Shown: one piece after another, positions 40,901 through 51,149 of the stretch
How positions within the stretch are numbered: the stretch's first letter is position 1
Layout of the letters: the number at the start of each line of letters is the position of its first letter
NCBI RefSeq assembly: GCF_014202895.1
Contig: NZ_JACHHV010000004.1
Coordinates: 1-64,000, forward strand
Source of the DNA: Lactovum miscens
GTDB lineage: Bacteria > Bacillota > Bacilli > Lactobacillales > Streptococcaceae
DNA length: 64,000 bases
Direction: 5' to 3'
Translations under genes and position numbers: made by a program
The notes under the pieces: model-generated
The model's database searches: none
What the model was told of the DNA's origin: nothing
The model's input: only the letters and a program-made list of their open reading frames with translations

Positions 40901-42325
40901 ATGAAAATCCTATTTGCTTCAAGTGAGTGTGCTCCCTTCTTTAAGACAGGTGGTCTTGGAGATGTTACGGGTGCACTGCCAAAAGAACTAGCCAAAAAAG
41001 GAGAAGAAGTCCAAGTTGTCCTTCCACTCTTTTCTGGTATTAAAAATGAATATCGTCAGCAGCTTAAATTTGAATTTTTTGACTTTGTAGATGTTGGATG
41101 GCGTCGTCAGTTTGTTGGAGTTAACACCCTAGTCAAAGATGGCGTGAAATATATTTTCTTAGAAAATGAACAATACTTTGGTCGTGATAATTTATATGGC
41201 TACATTGATGATGGAGAGCGTTTTGCGTGGTTCCAATTGGCAATTTGCCAACTTCTTGAACGTTTTGATTGGATTCCAGACTTGGTTCATGTAAATGACT
41301 TTCACACAGCGATGATTCCTTTTCTATTGAAAGAAAAATATAACTGGATTGAAGCTTATCGTAAAATCAAAACAGTTTTGACGATTCACAACATTGAATT
41401 TCAGGGTGCCATGGATCCCAGTGCATTAGCTCTCTTTAATGTTAGTAAAAACCGCTTTGACGAAGGAGTACTTGAGCACAATAATGCATTAAATTTTTTA
41501 AAAACAGGTATCCTTTATGCAGATCGCATAACCACAGTGTCGCCAAGCTATGCAGAGGAAATTAAAACTTCAGAGTTTGGCTGTGGCCTTGATTCAATTC
41601 TTCGGTACGTTACAGATAAGGTGTCAGGTATTCTTAATGGTATTGATTATGATGTCTTTGACCCAGCCAAAGATCCGGCTTTAACGACACACTTTACAGC
41701 GAAAGATTTAAAGGGTAAGCAAGCGGCTAAGATTCATTTGCAAAGACGAATGAATCTGCCAGTGGATCCAGGTGTACCAATGATTGGTATGGTTTCTCGT
41801 TTAACAAATCAAAAAGGTTTTAACTTGGTTCTCTCTGAGATGGAGGAGATTCTCTCACAAGATGTCCAAATTGTATTAATTGGTACTGGAAACAGTGAAT
41901 TGGAAAATGGCTTCCGTTATTATGCAGAAAAGTATCCAAATAACTTCCGAGCAAATATAGTCTTTGATTTGAATTTGGCTCAAGAGATCTATGCTGGATC
42001 GGATTTCTTCTTAATGCCTTCAGCCTTTGAGCCATGTGGACTCAGCCAAATGATTTCGATGCGTTATGGTACGTTACCAATCGTTCACGAAATTGGGGGA
42101 TTGAAGGATACTGTAATACCTTATAATCCGATTACAAAAGATGGTACAGGCTTTGGCTTCATTGATTTCAATGGTAGGGTTTTGCTAGATTTAGTGTATC
42201 GTGCGATTGATCTTTATTGGAAAGATCCAGCAACTATTGAAAAGATGCGTCGGCATGCTATGTTAATCGATTTTTCTTGGAAAACAAAGGCAGATAACTA
42301 CTTAGAACTTTATAAGTCAATTTGA
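40901..42325 (+). CDS. glgA: Glycogen synthase GlgA
   Basis: GT5 enzyme that adds glucose from ADP-glucose to alpha-1,4 chains. 474 residues from the ATG at 40901 (GAGGAGG six bases upstream); a longer in-frame TTG start is rejected. ADP-glucose motif KTGGLGDVTGALPKEL near 15; C-terminal PSAFEPCGLSQMISMRYG near 375, with the retaining-enzyme Glu. Confidence 0.96.
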   Translation: MKILFASSECAPFFKTGGLGDVTGALPKELAKKGEEVQVVLPLFSGIKNEYRQQLKFEFFDFVDVGWRRQFVGVNTLVKDGVKYIFLENEQYFGRDNLYGYIDDGERFAWFQLAICQLLERFDWIPDLVHVNDFHTAMIPFLLKEKYNWIEAYRKIKTVLTIHNIEFQGAMDPSALALFNVSKNRFDEGVLEHNNALNFLKTGILYADRITTVSPSYAEEIKTSEFGCGLDSILRYVTDKVSGILNGIDYDVFDPAKDPALTTHFTAKDLKGKQAAKIHLQRRMNLPVDPGVPMIGMVSRLTNQKGFNLVLSEMEEILSQDVQIVLIGTGNSELENGFRYYAEKYPNNFRANIVFDLNLAQEIYAGSDFFLMPSAFEPCGLSQMISMRYGTLPIVHEIGGLKDTVIPYNPITKDGTGFGFIDFNGRVLLDLVYRAIDLYWKDPATIEKMRRHAMLIDFSWKTKADNYLELYKSI

Positions 42326-42381
42326 TTATAGAGTAGCTTGAGTTTTATTACTAATTGAATTAAATAATAGGAAAAGAAATT

Positions 42382-44775
42382 ATGGAATTGACAAAGCAAC
42401 AATTTACTGAGGATTTGAGAAAATCTCTCACTCAAAACTTTGCTAAAACAACAAAAAATGCCAATGACCAGGAAATTTATATGTCTCTTGCTCGTGTGAT
42501 TAAGGGATATTATTCTAAAATTTGGCTTGAAGACAATGAGTACAAAGATAAGACAGCAGCCAAACAGACTTATTATTTCTCTATTGAATTTATGCCAGGA
42601 AGAATGTTGAAATCCAATCTTTTGAATCTTGGACTTTTGCAAACAGTACGCGATGCATTAGCTGATATAGGGTCAGATTTAGATAAAATTTCTGAAAACG
42701 AGCAAGACATGGCGATTGGCAATGGTGGGTTGGGCCGTTTGGCGAGTTGCTTTATGGATTCACTTGCCTCAACTGGACTTCCTGGTAACGGAAATGGTAT
42801 TCGCTATAAATATGGGCTCTTCAAACAAAGAATTATTGATGGCTATCAGGTTGAACTCCCAGATGTTTGGTTGACTAACGGAAATCCATGGGAAGTTCGA
42901 CGTTCGGACAAAGCTGTAGAAGTAAAGTTTGGTGGAAATGTTTGGATGGAAGAAATAGGACATGGTCGTTACACTCCACATTTTGAAAACCAAGAAACAA
43001 TACTTGCTGTCCCATATGATACTGCTATGGTAGGTTATGAGAATAAAACCGTAAATAATCTTTGCCTCTGGCGTGCGGAATTACCTGAAGGAAGTGAGGT
43101 AATACATCCATCACTTGATTATATGCAAGATGTGGATACTTTATCTGCTGTCCTCTACCCAGATGATTCGAATTATTCTGGCCGTTTACTCCGCCTTAAG
43201 CAAGAATATTTCTTTGTTTCAGCTGGCTTACAACGTATTGTTAATCACTATTTGAACCTTGGGCTCCCACTTCCACGAATTCCTGAACATGTAGCAGTTC
43301 ACATCAATGATACCCACCCGGCTCTTTGTATACCAGAATTTATGCGTATCCTTATTGATGAACACGAAATGAGCTGGGAATCAGCTTGGCAATTAACTGT
43401 TAAGACAATGTCATATACGAACCATACCATTATGGCTGAAGCTATGGAGAAGTGGTCAGAAGAAATGATGAAATCACTTCTTCCGAGAATTTATCAAATT
43501 ATTGTTGAAATAGATAATCGCTTTGCTAAGGAATACATACCTAAGGTTGGACCTTCTCTCGTGCATAATACACGTATCGTTAAAGACGGTAAAGTACACA
43601 TGGCTAATCTCTCAATCATCGGTTCACATTCAACAAATGGCGTTGCAAAGATTCACTCAGATTTGCTTAAAGATGTTGTGCTTCATGACTTTTATATTAT
43701 CTTCCCAGAACGTTTTAACAATAAAACTAATGGTATTGCTGAGCGAAGATGGATTCAGATTGCCAATGAAGAATTATCTGGTCTAATAGATGAGACGATT
43801 GGCAAGTCATGGCGTAAAGATTTAAATGATCTGACAGTTTTGAAAGCCTTCCAAGATAATGACGAAATTCTTAACAAATTTGAAGCAGTAAAATTCCATG
43901 ATAAAGAACGCTTAGCCAAGCTTATTCTTGAAAAGAATGGGATAACGGTTAATCCAAATGCAATCTTTGATGTTCAAGTAAAACGTCTCCACGCCTACAA
44001 ACGTCAGCTTTTGAATCTTCTTCATATTATGAAGCTTTACTTTGATATAAAGGATGGAAATGCTGAAAACATGGTTCCTCGTGTTTTCATCTTCGGAGCA
44101 AAGGCAGCTCCTTCCTACCAATATGCCAAGGCTATCATCAAAGCTATTAATGAAGTTGCAAATATGATTAATAGCGATACAGATGTTGAGGATAAACTTA
44201 AGGTTGTTTTTCTTGAAAATTACAATGTTTCATTAGCTGAACAAATCATTCCTTCAGCGAATGTGGGGGAACAGATTTCACTTGCATCTACTGAAGCATC
44301 GGGAACTTCAAATATGAAATTTATGCTTAATGGTGCTCTAACAATCGGGACACTTGATGGCGCCAATATCGAGATTAAGGATGCTGTTGGGGATGAGAAT
44401 ATCTTTATATTCGGTATGAATAAGGATGATGTTCTTGAGTATTACACAAATGGTCGCTACCAATCTACTGAGATTTATAATTCAAATCCAATATTAAAGC
44501 GTATTCTTAATGCCTTTGTGGATGGCAGTATACCAAATATTGAGAATGAAGGTCGCGAGATCTTTGATTCAATGACCGTTTATAATGATGAATATTTTGT
44601 TCTCCGTGACTTCGATTCTTATGTTGAAACACAAAAACGCCTTGAAGATTACTATCGTGATCGTCATGCATGGAACAAATCTTGCTTGCTCAATATTGCA
44701 AATGCTGCGCGGTTTAGTTCTGATAGAACTGTTCGTGAATATGCTGAGCAGATCTGGCAAATTAATCCTAGATAA
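42382..44775 (+). CDS. glgP: Glycogen/alpha-glucan phosphorylase
   Basis: PLP enzyme releasing glucose-1-phosphate from glycogen ends. 797 residues. GNGGLGRLASCFMDS near 113, HINDTHPAL near 310, and the PLP-Lys motif EASGTSNMKFMLNGALTIGT near 640. Shine-Dalgarno GGAAAAG. Closely follows glgA (56 nt), so synthesis and breakdown share a transcript. Confidence 0.97.
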   Translation: MELTKQQFTEDLRKSLTQNFAKTTKNANDQEIYMSLARVIKGYYSKIWLEDNEYKDKTAAKQTYYFSIEFMPGRMLKSNLLNLGLLQTVRDALADIGSDLDKISENEQDMAIGNGGLGRLASCFMDSLASTGLPGNGNGIRYKYGLFKQRIIDGYQVELPDVWLTNGNPWEVRRSDKAVEVKFGGNVWMEEIGHGRYTPHFENQETILAVPYDTAMVGYENKTVNNLCLWRAELPEGSEVIHPSLDYMQDVDTLSAVLYPDDSNYSGRLLRLKQEYFFVSAGLQRIVNHYLNLGLPLPRIPEHVAVHINDTHPALCIPEFMRILIDEHEMSWESAWQLTVKTMSYTNHTIMAEAMEKWSEEMMKSLLPRIYQIIVEIDNRFAKEYIPKVGPSLVHNTRIVKDGKVHMANLSIIGSHSTNGVAKIHSDLLKDVVLHDFYIIFPERFNNKTNGIAERRWIQIANEELSGLIDETIGKSWRKDLNDLTVLKAFQDNDEILNKFEAVKFHDKERLAKLILEKNGITVNPNAIFDVQVKRLHAYKRQLLNLLHIMKLYFDIKDGNAENMVPRVFIFGAKAAPSYQYAKAIIKAINEVANMINSDTDVEDKLKVVFLENYNVSLAEQIIPSANVGEQISLASTEASGTSNMKFMLNGALTIGTLDGANIEIKDAVGDENIFIFGMNKDDVLEYYTNGRYQSTEIYNSNPILKRILNAFVDGSIPNIENEGREIFDSMTVYNDEYFVLRDFDSYVETQKRLEDYYRDRHAWNKSCLLNIANAARFSSDRTVREYAEQIWQINPR

Positions 44776-45228
44776 CTTTATGAATAACATAATAGATGCA
44801 TATTTATGCTGAAATAGAATTTTATGTTCCTTGTAGTATATTTATGTTTCGTGGTTAACAGGGAAGGTTTTTTTAGGTCCTATTTCAAAATAATTAAGCT
44901 TGAATTATTATATCCCTTTTTAAATGTCTTATAGCTGAAATACTTTTTCCAGCTTAGGACAAATGGGTAATTTCTGATTCATATTCTCCTCAAAATAATT
45001 TCAATTTTATTTAGCATTTTATCGTATATTTTCAAGAAAATAGCATTAAAAAATTCATTTTTATGAATCATTTATTGTGACTTAACTTTTTTAATGGTAT
45101 TAACTTTTTTGATTTTTTCATATACATGTATATGTATAAAGCATCATTTAAAAAAATGAAGATAAGTTTGACCAACCCCAAGAAATTGAGCGAAAAGTCT
45201 TTAAACAATAAATAAATTACACGAAAGC
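44776..45228. other. Intergenic region between glgP and the amylopullulanase gene
   Basis: No gene. It holds a direct repeat (TTAACTTTTTT at 45082 and 45100) and a 16-bp perfect palindrome, CATATACATGTATATG, at 45119-45134, about 110 bp upstream of the next promoter. Confidence 0.5.
45119..45134. promoter_or_regulatory. 16-bp perfect palindrome, possible operator
   Basis: CATATACATGTATATG is its own reverse complement. It lies upstream of the amylopullulanase promoter beside a pair of direct repeats. The regulator is unknown. Confidence 0.35.
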
Positions 45229-45237
45229 TGGTATAAT
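45229..45237 (+). promoter_or_regulatory. Extended -10 promoter, nearly leaderless
   Basis: TGGTATAAT, eight bases before the ATG at 45246; no -35 element. Confidence 0.6.
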
Positions 45238-45245
45238 TAGACCAC

Positions 45246-47042
45246 ATGTATAGTTATAATCCTTGGAAAATATTCCATAAAGAACCTTTCGGTGCGGTTC
45301 GAAATAACCAGCTGATGAGAATTCGTTTTGTTGCGGATGGAGATGTTTCAGTAAAGATGGTGATTCACCGTGACTTCGGAACACCTCATGAGTTTGAAAT
45401 GCTTAGAATTGATGAGCGGACTTTTGAAACTGTTGTAACTTTTGACCATGGGCACGCCCTCTACTTCTATCACTTTGAGATAGTTGAACAGTCAGACTGG
45501 GGAGGACGCCGACTCTATTATTCGTCGTCTTTGCTTGGTGGTGAAGGTTATCTGGTTGAAGATGCTGGCCTGATTCGCCCCTTTCAGGTTACTGTTTTTG
45601 ATGGTGAAGATGAGACTCCAGACTGGTACAAAAACTCTATCTTTTATCAAATTTTCCCTGATCGTTTTTTTAATGGAAACTTAGATAGTCATATCAATGC
45701 ACCAAAGGCAAATAGTTTTTTATATGCTCAAGAGAGTGATGACCCCTTCTATATTAAAGATATCAAAACGGGCGAAATTGCGCGCTGGGACTTTTATGGT
45801 GGAAACATCAAAGGAATTATTGCTAAAATTCCATATCTAAAAGAGCTTGGAGTTAATGCTCTTTATTTAAATCCAATATTTTTGTCAAAATCCAACCATA
45901 GGTATGATACGTTAGATTATATGCGTATTGATCCTGTGCTTGGGACTGAAGCTGATTTTCAAAAGTTAGTTGATAAGCTTCATGAAAATGGTATGCACAT
46001 TATCCTTGATGGTGTCTTTAGTCATGTAGGTGATGATTCAGAGTATTTCAATCGTTTTGGTACTTTTGGTAAAGAGTTAGGAGCGGCTCAAAGTAAAGAG
46101 AGTCCTTATTATGAGTGGTTCAAATTTATAAACTGGCCAGAAGATTACAAAACTTGGTGGGGATTTAAAAATATGCCTGAGGTAGATAAAAATAGTCCAA
46201 GTTTTCAACAATTTATCTATGGAGGTAAGGAATCTGTACTGAGCAAATGGAATGAATTTGGAATAGATGGGTGGCGTATAGATGTTGCTGATGAGCTTCC
46301 TGATTCATTTATTCGTGGAATAAGAAAGAACCTAACTGACACAGATGGTCAGAAGGTTTTAATTGGTGAGGTCTGGGAAGATGCTTCAAACAAACTTGCA
46401 TATAATCAACGACGTAACTATATTTTAGGTGAAGCCTTACAGGGTGTAATGAATTATCCTTTGCGCGATTTGATAATTAACTATGTACTTAGAAATATCT
46501 CAGCAGAGGAAGTTGCTAGCCAATTAATGACACTACGAGAGAACTATCCAAAGTCTATATTCTATGGGAATTTAAACAATATTGGAAGTCATGATACTGA
46601 GCGAATTCTCACGATGGTTGGAGAGAAGAGCATGGATATTGCAATTGGTATGATGTTTGTAATGCCAGGTGTTCCTACTATCTATTATGGGGATGAGGCG
46701 GGAATGACTGGTAACAAGGATCCTGAAAACCGTAAATTTTTTCCTTGGAATGATATTCATGAACCATTTTATACCTTGTACCACTATTGGGCACATGAAC
46801 GTTTAGAAAATGAGGCACTCAAGACTGGTGATTTCAACGTTGGTTTCGTTGGTAACTGTTTAGCAATACTCCGTTGTAGTGAGCATTCATCATCTATTTA
46901 TATTGCAAATCCAAATGAAAGCTCAGTCACAATTAACCCTGTAGATATAATTTTTTTAAGAGATCATAACTTATATGAAGATCTCTCTCTCATAGGAGTA
47001 ATTGAAATAGCTTCCAAGTTCAGTTGTTTAAAAAGATTCTAA
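45246..47042 (+). CDS. apu: GH13 amylopullulanase/neopullulanase-type enzyme, intracellular
   Basis: Cleaves alpha-1,6 and/or alpha-1,4 bonds of glycogen. 598 residues without a signal peptide: an N-terminal beta-sandwich (1-125), then the GH13 barrel starting SIFYQIFPDRF. Catalytic residues in DGWRIDVADE (Asp, near 345), LIGEVWED (Glu, near 374), and IGSHDTERI (Asp, near 447). It matches the amylopullulanase at the end of the lactococcal glg operon, so a debranching role is likely. No Shine-Dalgarno; the ATG lies 8 nt after an extended -10, so the mRNA is probably leaderless. Confidence 0.88.
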   Translation: MYSYNPWKIFHKEPFGAVRNNQLMRIRFVADGDVSVKMVIHRDFGTPHEFEMLRIDERTFETVVTFDHGHALYFYHFEIVEQSDWGGRRLYYSSSLLGGEGYLVEDAGLIRPFQVTVFDGEDETPDWYKNSIFYQIFPDRFFNGNLDSHINAPKANSFLYAQESDDPFYIKDIKTGEIARWDFYGGNIKGIIAKIPYLKELGVNALYLNPIFLSKSNHRYDTLDYMRIDPVLGTEADFQKLVDKLHENGMHIILDGVFSHVGDDSEYFNRFGTFGKELGAAQSKESPYYEWFKFINWPEDYKTWWGFKNMPEVDKNSPSFQQFIYGGKESVLSKWNEFGIDGWRIDVADELPDSFIRGIRKNLTDTDGQKVLIGEVWEDASNKLAYNQRRNYILGEALQGVMNYPLRDLIINYVLRNISAEEVASQLMTLRENYPKSIFYGNLNNIGSHDTERILTMVGEKSMDIAIGMMFVMPGVPTIYYGDEAGMTGNKDPENRKFFPWNDIHEPFYTLYHYWAHERLENEALKTGDFNVGFVGNCLAILRCSEHSSSIYIANPNESSVTINPVDIIFLRDHNLYEDLSLIGVIEIASKFSCLKRF

Positions 47043-47045
47043 TTT

Positions 47046-47088
47046 AAGAAAAATCCTTTGGCTACTCTGGAGCCAAGGGATTTTTCTT
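47046..47088. terminator. Bidirectional terminator between the apu and pbp1A genes
   Basis: AAAAATCC-TTTGGCT / AGCCAA-GGGATTTTT stem with a 7-nt loop. A/T tails on both sides serve the convergent genes. Confidence 0.87.
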
Positions 47089-47101
47089 ACGTTATTGAAT
47101 G

Positions 47102-49303
47102 TCAGTTACCATTTCCGGAACTAGTACTAGTTCCATTTTGGCTACTAGAAGTATTGGAATTAGTAGAAGAGCCTTGTCCGTTGCTCGTCGTTGAAGAATT
47201 TAAACTAGAACTTGACGATGAAGAACTTGAAGAGCTTGAAGAACTTGATGAAGACGATGGAGGTGTTGCACCAGCTAAGTAAAGTTCTGAGCCATAACGA
47301 TTTACACCGGAAGGCATTGTCCAGTCAGAGCTAGTTGCAGGGTTAGCATAGAAATAAGACATCATCGCAGTATAGACTTCACTTGGAACAAGAATATCTT
47401 GAACTGGATAAAGCTTGTCTGAATAACCAGTCCAGACTGCGATTGAGTAATCTTTAGTATAGCCCACAAAAGTTTCATCTGGAACTTCGTTAGTACTAGA
47501 AGCTTTTAGTTGTGCAATTTGTTCATCAGAATAATTTGAAGTACCAGTCTTACCTGCTTGATGAAGCCCTAGTTGACTCAGACGATTTGGTGGGAAGCTT
47601 GAGCCATTTGTACCATAAGGAATAACACCTTTTAACATATCTGTAATCATGTAAGCAGTTGTTTCTTTCATAACACGACTGGTAGAAGGAGTTAGGTCTT
47701 TAGAAACTCCATCTGAGTAGACAATTTTTGAAACATAATATGGCTTAGTGTAATACCCCCCATTTGCAAATGCTGCATAAGCAGCAGCTTGTTTCTCTGA
47801 ACTTGTACCCCATTGGTTCCCGGATTTGTCTGCGCTGCTTGAGATCGCATTTGAGTAGTGCTCAGCTGGGTAGTTAATGCCAACTTTAGATAGAAAGGCT
47901 GATGAAGCATCAAGTCCAACCGTTGCAAGAGCTTTAACGGCAGGTATATTACGAGATTGCCAAAGGGCGACACGCATTGTGACATTGCCCATATATCGAT
48001 TATCCCAGTCGTTGACAGCTACAGTAGGTTGGCCAGGTACAGCAGGATAATTATAGGGGCTATCATCAAAGACTTGCGCAGTTGATTTGAAGGTTCCGTT
48101 ATCAATACCTGGTGCATAGTCTGTCATTGGCTTCATTGATGAACCCCAGTCGCGATCTGTATTGACGGCTGGATTATTTCCAAGTACTGAATCAGTTGAT
48201 TGATTACGTCCACCAAGCTGGGCAATTACCGCTCCTGTTTTTGGATCAACGATTGTTGCAGCCACTTGCTGCCCATCAGGGTAGTTCACACCAGTACCAT
48301 TGAAAACGTTATAAAGCTGATTTTGAGCATCTGAATTCATTGTTGTATAGATCTTCATTGGGGTGGTTGAAGGATCTTGATGAGTATCTGCTTGAACTTG
48401 TAGAAGAACTTGAGTGATAAAATTGTTATATTGTAAGGGAATGGAACTTGTTGTTGACAAGGGTTGAAGGCCATCAGTAATTGGTGTTTTTATGGCTGTT
48501 TCTTCAGCAGTCTTTGTGATCTTCCCATATTTGTACATTGCTTCTAAAACTAGATCCCGTCGCGTCTTCGCATAGCCTTGTGTCGCAGAATTATAAGGGT
48601 CATATTGAGCAGGAGCCTGAGGAATACCAGCTAATAGAGCTATTTGAGGTAAAGTTAACTGAGTCAAAGGCTTTCCGTAGAAGTTCTGGGCAGCAGTTTG
48701 CATACCATAATAGCTGTTGGACATATAAACTTTATTGACATAAAGTGTAAGAATTTCTGCCTTAGAAAGCTTTTTCTCTAATTCAATTGACATCCAAGCT
48801 TCTTGGGCCTTCCGCTTAATTGTACGGTCAGATGCGCTGGTTGTGAAGAATGAAAGTTTGATCAATTCTTGTGTGAGGGTTGATCCACCTTGAGTGGTGT
48901 CACTTGAAGCATTGTGTAAGACTGAACCTAAAATTCGAATTGGATCAACACCACGATGGTCAAAGAAACGGTGATCCTCTATAGAAGTAATAGCATCAAC
49001 CAGAGTCATTGGAATTTGATCACTTGTTATATTTACACGTTTTTCGACACCAAGCTGAGCCATCACATTCCCATTTGAGTCATAAATAACAGTGTTATTT
49101 GGAGATTGTAATTGATTCATGTTGAGCTTTGGAGCAGTTGATGCATATGAAACAAAAAGAAGAGCTCCAAAAATAAATCCCACAATACCAAGTGTCAAAA
49201 TTGGAATAAGTACCCATTTTATAATGCGTCCAACACGAAACTTTTTTTTGGGTCGGGAAGACTTGTTTTTGATTGTTTTATTCGCAAGAGATTTATTTGA
49301 CAC
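47102..49303 (-). CDS. pbp1A: Class A penicillin-binding protein 1A
   Basis: Bifunctional peptidoglycan synthase. 733 residues: basic cytoplasmic tail, one helix (about 28-52), GT51 glycosyltransferase with Glu109 in SIEDHRFFDHRGVD, and a transpeptidase with SSMK (near 389), SRN (near 450), and KTGTS (near 580). The C-terminus is a long linker with 18 consecutive Ser, then Ser/Thr/Asn-rich. Start is GTG (MSNKSLANK); the ATG two bases upstream is out of frame. It follows recU after 10 nt, the widespread recU-pbp operon. Confidence 0.95.
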   Translation of the reverse strand: MSNKSLANKTIKNKSSRPKKKFRVGRIIKWVLIPILTLGIVGFIFGALLFVSYASTAPKLNMNQLQSPNNTVIYDSNGNVMAQLGVEKRVNITSDQIPMTLVDAITSIEDHRFFDHRGVDPIRILGSVLHNASSDTTQGGSTLTQELIKLSFFTTSASDRTIKRKAQEAWMSIELEKKLSKAEILTLYVNKVYMSNSYYGMQTAAQNFYGKPLTQLTLPQIALLAGIPQAPAQYDPYNSATQGYAKTRRDLVLEAMYKYGKITKTAEETAIKTPITDGLQPLSTTSSIPLQYNNFITQVLLQVQADTHQDPSTTPMKIYTTMNSDAQNQLYNVFNGTGVNYPDGQQVAATIVDPKTGAVIAQLGGRNQSTDSVLGNNPAVNTDRDWGSSMKPMTDYAPGIDNGTFKSTAQVFDDSPYNYPAVPGQPTVAVNDWDNRYMGNVTMRVALWQSRNIPAVKALATVGLDASSAFLSKVGINYPAEHYSNAISSSADKSGNQWGTSSEKQAAAYAAFANGGYYTKPYYVSKIVYSDGVSKDLTPSTSRVMKETTAYMITDMLKGVIPYGTNGSSFPPNRLSQLGLHQAGKTGTSNYSDEQIAQLKASSTNEVPDETFVGYTKDYSIAVWTGYSDKLYPVQDILVPSEVYTAMMSYFYANPATSSDWTMPSGVNRYGSELYLAGATPPSSSSSSSSSSSSSSSSSSLNSSTTSNGQGSSTNSNTSSSQNGTSTSSGNGN

Positions 49304-49313
49304 ATTACGTTTC

Positions 49314-49922
49314 TCAGCTATTTAGACCACCACCTATCTGATTTCTTATAATTTCAATGTATGGAATTCGTGGAATTTGTTGATTGGGAAGAAGAAAACC
49401 ATACTTTTGGATAAAATCAAGGGGCATAGATTTTAGTCCTTTATTTTCTTCATAAAATTCAACCATTTTTGAAGCAGGCAAATAATAAGTTTCAAGCCTA
49501 CTAGAAAAATGAAGAAGAATGAAGGCAACGCCCTCTTGCTTGAGGACTGCTTTCATGTGTTCAATTTGATGATGGTGAAAATTTTTTAGAGGGAAGGATT
49601 GTTTTTGATTTGTCTCTTTTGCTTCGAAATCGATATATCTACCCTTATAAACCCCAGAGTAATCGGTTGTGGAGGCCTGTCTGAAATATGCTTCAGTAAT
49701 CTTTGCGCGGCTTCGAGCAGGATAGTCAACATGCACGATTTGAATAGGGGTTGGTTTTTTATGAATCACAGCTATTTCTTGACTCAGATAATACTCGTTA
49801 GTCGCATTGATATCTTCTTCAAAACTCATCCCACGTTTTGCAAAATTTGTTGGCTTTTTAGGACAACTTGGGCTATAAGTCTTAAAAGACTTTGTTTTTT
49901 GACCATTTGGATAATTTATCAT
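49314..49922 (-). CDS. recU: Holliday junction resolvase RecU
   Basis: Resolves recombination junctions; in Gram-positives it forms an operon with a class A PBP gene. 202 residues: [16 protein letters not shown] near 32, the catalytic cluster [17 protein letters not shown] near 90, and [18 protein letters not shown] at 49922, with GAAGG a little far upstream. Confidence 0.95.
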   Translation of the reverse strand: MINYPNGQKTKSFKTYSPSCPKKPTNFAKRGMSFEEDINATNEYYLSQEIAVIHKKPTPIQIVHVDYPARSRAKITEAYFRQASTTDYSGVYKGRYIDFEAKETNQKQSFPLKNFHHHQIEHMKAVLKQEGVAFILLHFSSRLETYYLPASKMVEFYEENKGLKSMPLDFIQKYGFLLPNQQIPRIPYIEIIRNQIGGGLNS

Positions 49923-49943
49923 ATTTTAGATTAAACCTTCATA

Positions 49944-49952
49944 ATTATAACA
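49944..49952 (-). promoter_or_regulatory. Extended -10 promoter of recU-pbp1A
   Basis: TGTTATAAT on the minus strand, 21 nt before the recU ATG. Confidence 0.55.
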
Positions 49953-50130
49953 TAATTGCTAATAAATCATTGTGAATATAAGCGAGGCATACATTGAGGG
50001 GCTACACTCTTTTCAAATTGATAAAAAAAATCAGTCTTTGGGCTGATATTTTATTGACAAGCCTTTGTTAGAATAAGAATGTAAATAAAGAAGCCCTTTT
50101 GAGCAGGAGGGGTACTAAGGAGACAAAATA

Positions 50131-51144
50131 ATGGCTGATAAAAAAGAAAGAATCTTGGACCTTATGCGTAAAGGTATTATTACAAATGATGAGGCAATTG
50201 AGCTGCTTGAAAAAGCAGATATAAGTTCTGAAGATATCAAGTCTGAGGAAAATAAAAATTTTGATAAAGAAGGTTTTGAAAGTCACAAGCAGGACACTGG
50301 TGAATCCATTAAGAACACCTTCAATCAGGCAGCTGATAAAATTGTTGAAGCTTTCAAAGGGCTCTCAAAAACAGTTGATGATAATGTTGATTTTTCAAAT
50401 GGCTGGCCAAAAGTAAAAACTCAAGATAAAACTGTTGAATTTGATATTGCTGAAAGTTTTCACTCAGTTAGGCTTGATGTGAAGGCAGGAAAAGTTGTAA
50501 TTTCTTCTGGAGATAATGCTCATATTAAGGTGGATTACAAAGTCTTTGGGCCAACAAGTGATTTTGAAGCTTACATTTCTGAAAATACCAAAGTTGAAGT
50601 TTTGGATGAAGTCTTGAATATTTTTGCAAATGGCCGAGTTGCCGCTGATGTCAATCTTTATCTTCCTAGAAAAGAATATGAAGAACTTAAGTTTGTGTTA
50701 TTGAATGGAAAAGTAGATATTGATAATCTGACAGCTAAGGACATTGTTGTCTCAAGCAAGAATGGTGAACTACTTTTGAATAATACAACATCTGAAAAAT
50801 TATCTCTTGATCTAATCAACGGAGATATAAAGTTTGATGGAAGCTTTGTCGAGGCATCAGCAGGATTAACGAATGGTTCAGTACGCATCACACAACGTGA
50901 TCGCCGTGCAAAAAGTTTGAATGTCAAAAATATTAATGGAGATATTAAACTATCAGTTCCTGAAACACTTGCTTTGACAGGACGTGTAAAAACTGTTTTT
51001 GGTGGTTATAAGACTCGATTACGTCTTGACCAACCTTTTGAGTCAGGAAAAAATGGGGCTACAGTTGTGCGCAGTGGCTCAGACAATTTGACATTTGATA
51101 TGGAAATTAAGTCAGGTACAATTTGGTTAAAGGATGGTGAATAA
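50131..51144 (+). CDS. DUF4097 family protein (YvlB-like), envelope stress
   Basis: 337 residues: a short N-terminal helical module (ERILDLMRKGIITNDEAIEL) followed by a charged linker and a repetitive beta-solenoid (about 95-337) of the DUF4097 type (VLLNGKVDIDNLTAKDIVVS and similar turns). No signal peptide, so cytoplasmic. Paired with a PspC protein 5 nt downstream. In lactococci such a pair belongs to the CesSR cell-envelope-stress regulon; that link is by analogy. Shine-Dalgarno AAGGAG. Confidence 0.85.
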   Translation: MADKKERILDLMRKGIITNDEAIELLEKADISSEDIKSEENKNFDKEGFESHKQDTGESIKNTFNQAADKIVEAFKGLSKTVDDNVDFSNGWPKVKTQDKTVEFDIAESFHSVRLDVKAGKVVISSGDNAHIKVDYKVFGPTSDFEAYISENTKVEVLDEVLNIFANGRVAADVNLYLPRKEYEELKFVLLNGKVDIDNLTAKDIVVSSKNGELLLNNTTSEKLSLDLINGDIKFDGSFVEASAGLTNGSVRITQRDRRAKSLNVKNINGDIKLSVPETLALTGRVKTVFGGYKTRLRLDQPFESGKNGATVVRSGSDNLTFDMEIKSGTIWLKDGE

Positions 51145-51149
51145 ATCAC

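Noticed and set aside
47058-47282. Acidic Leu/Glu-rich 74-codon plus frame
   Set aside because: It is the complement of the poly-Ser tail of pbp1A; low-complexity artefact.
49119-49325. 68-codon plus frame over the pbp1A start
   Set aside because: Antisense shadow of the basic N-terminus and membrane helix of pbp1A.
50028-50056. ATCAGTC / GGCTGAT hairpin with T-rich tail as a terminator
   Set aside because: It lies between divergent recU and the DUF4097 gene, so no known plus-strand transcript ends here; the stem is only 7 bp with a G-T pair.
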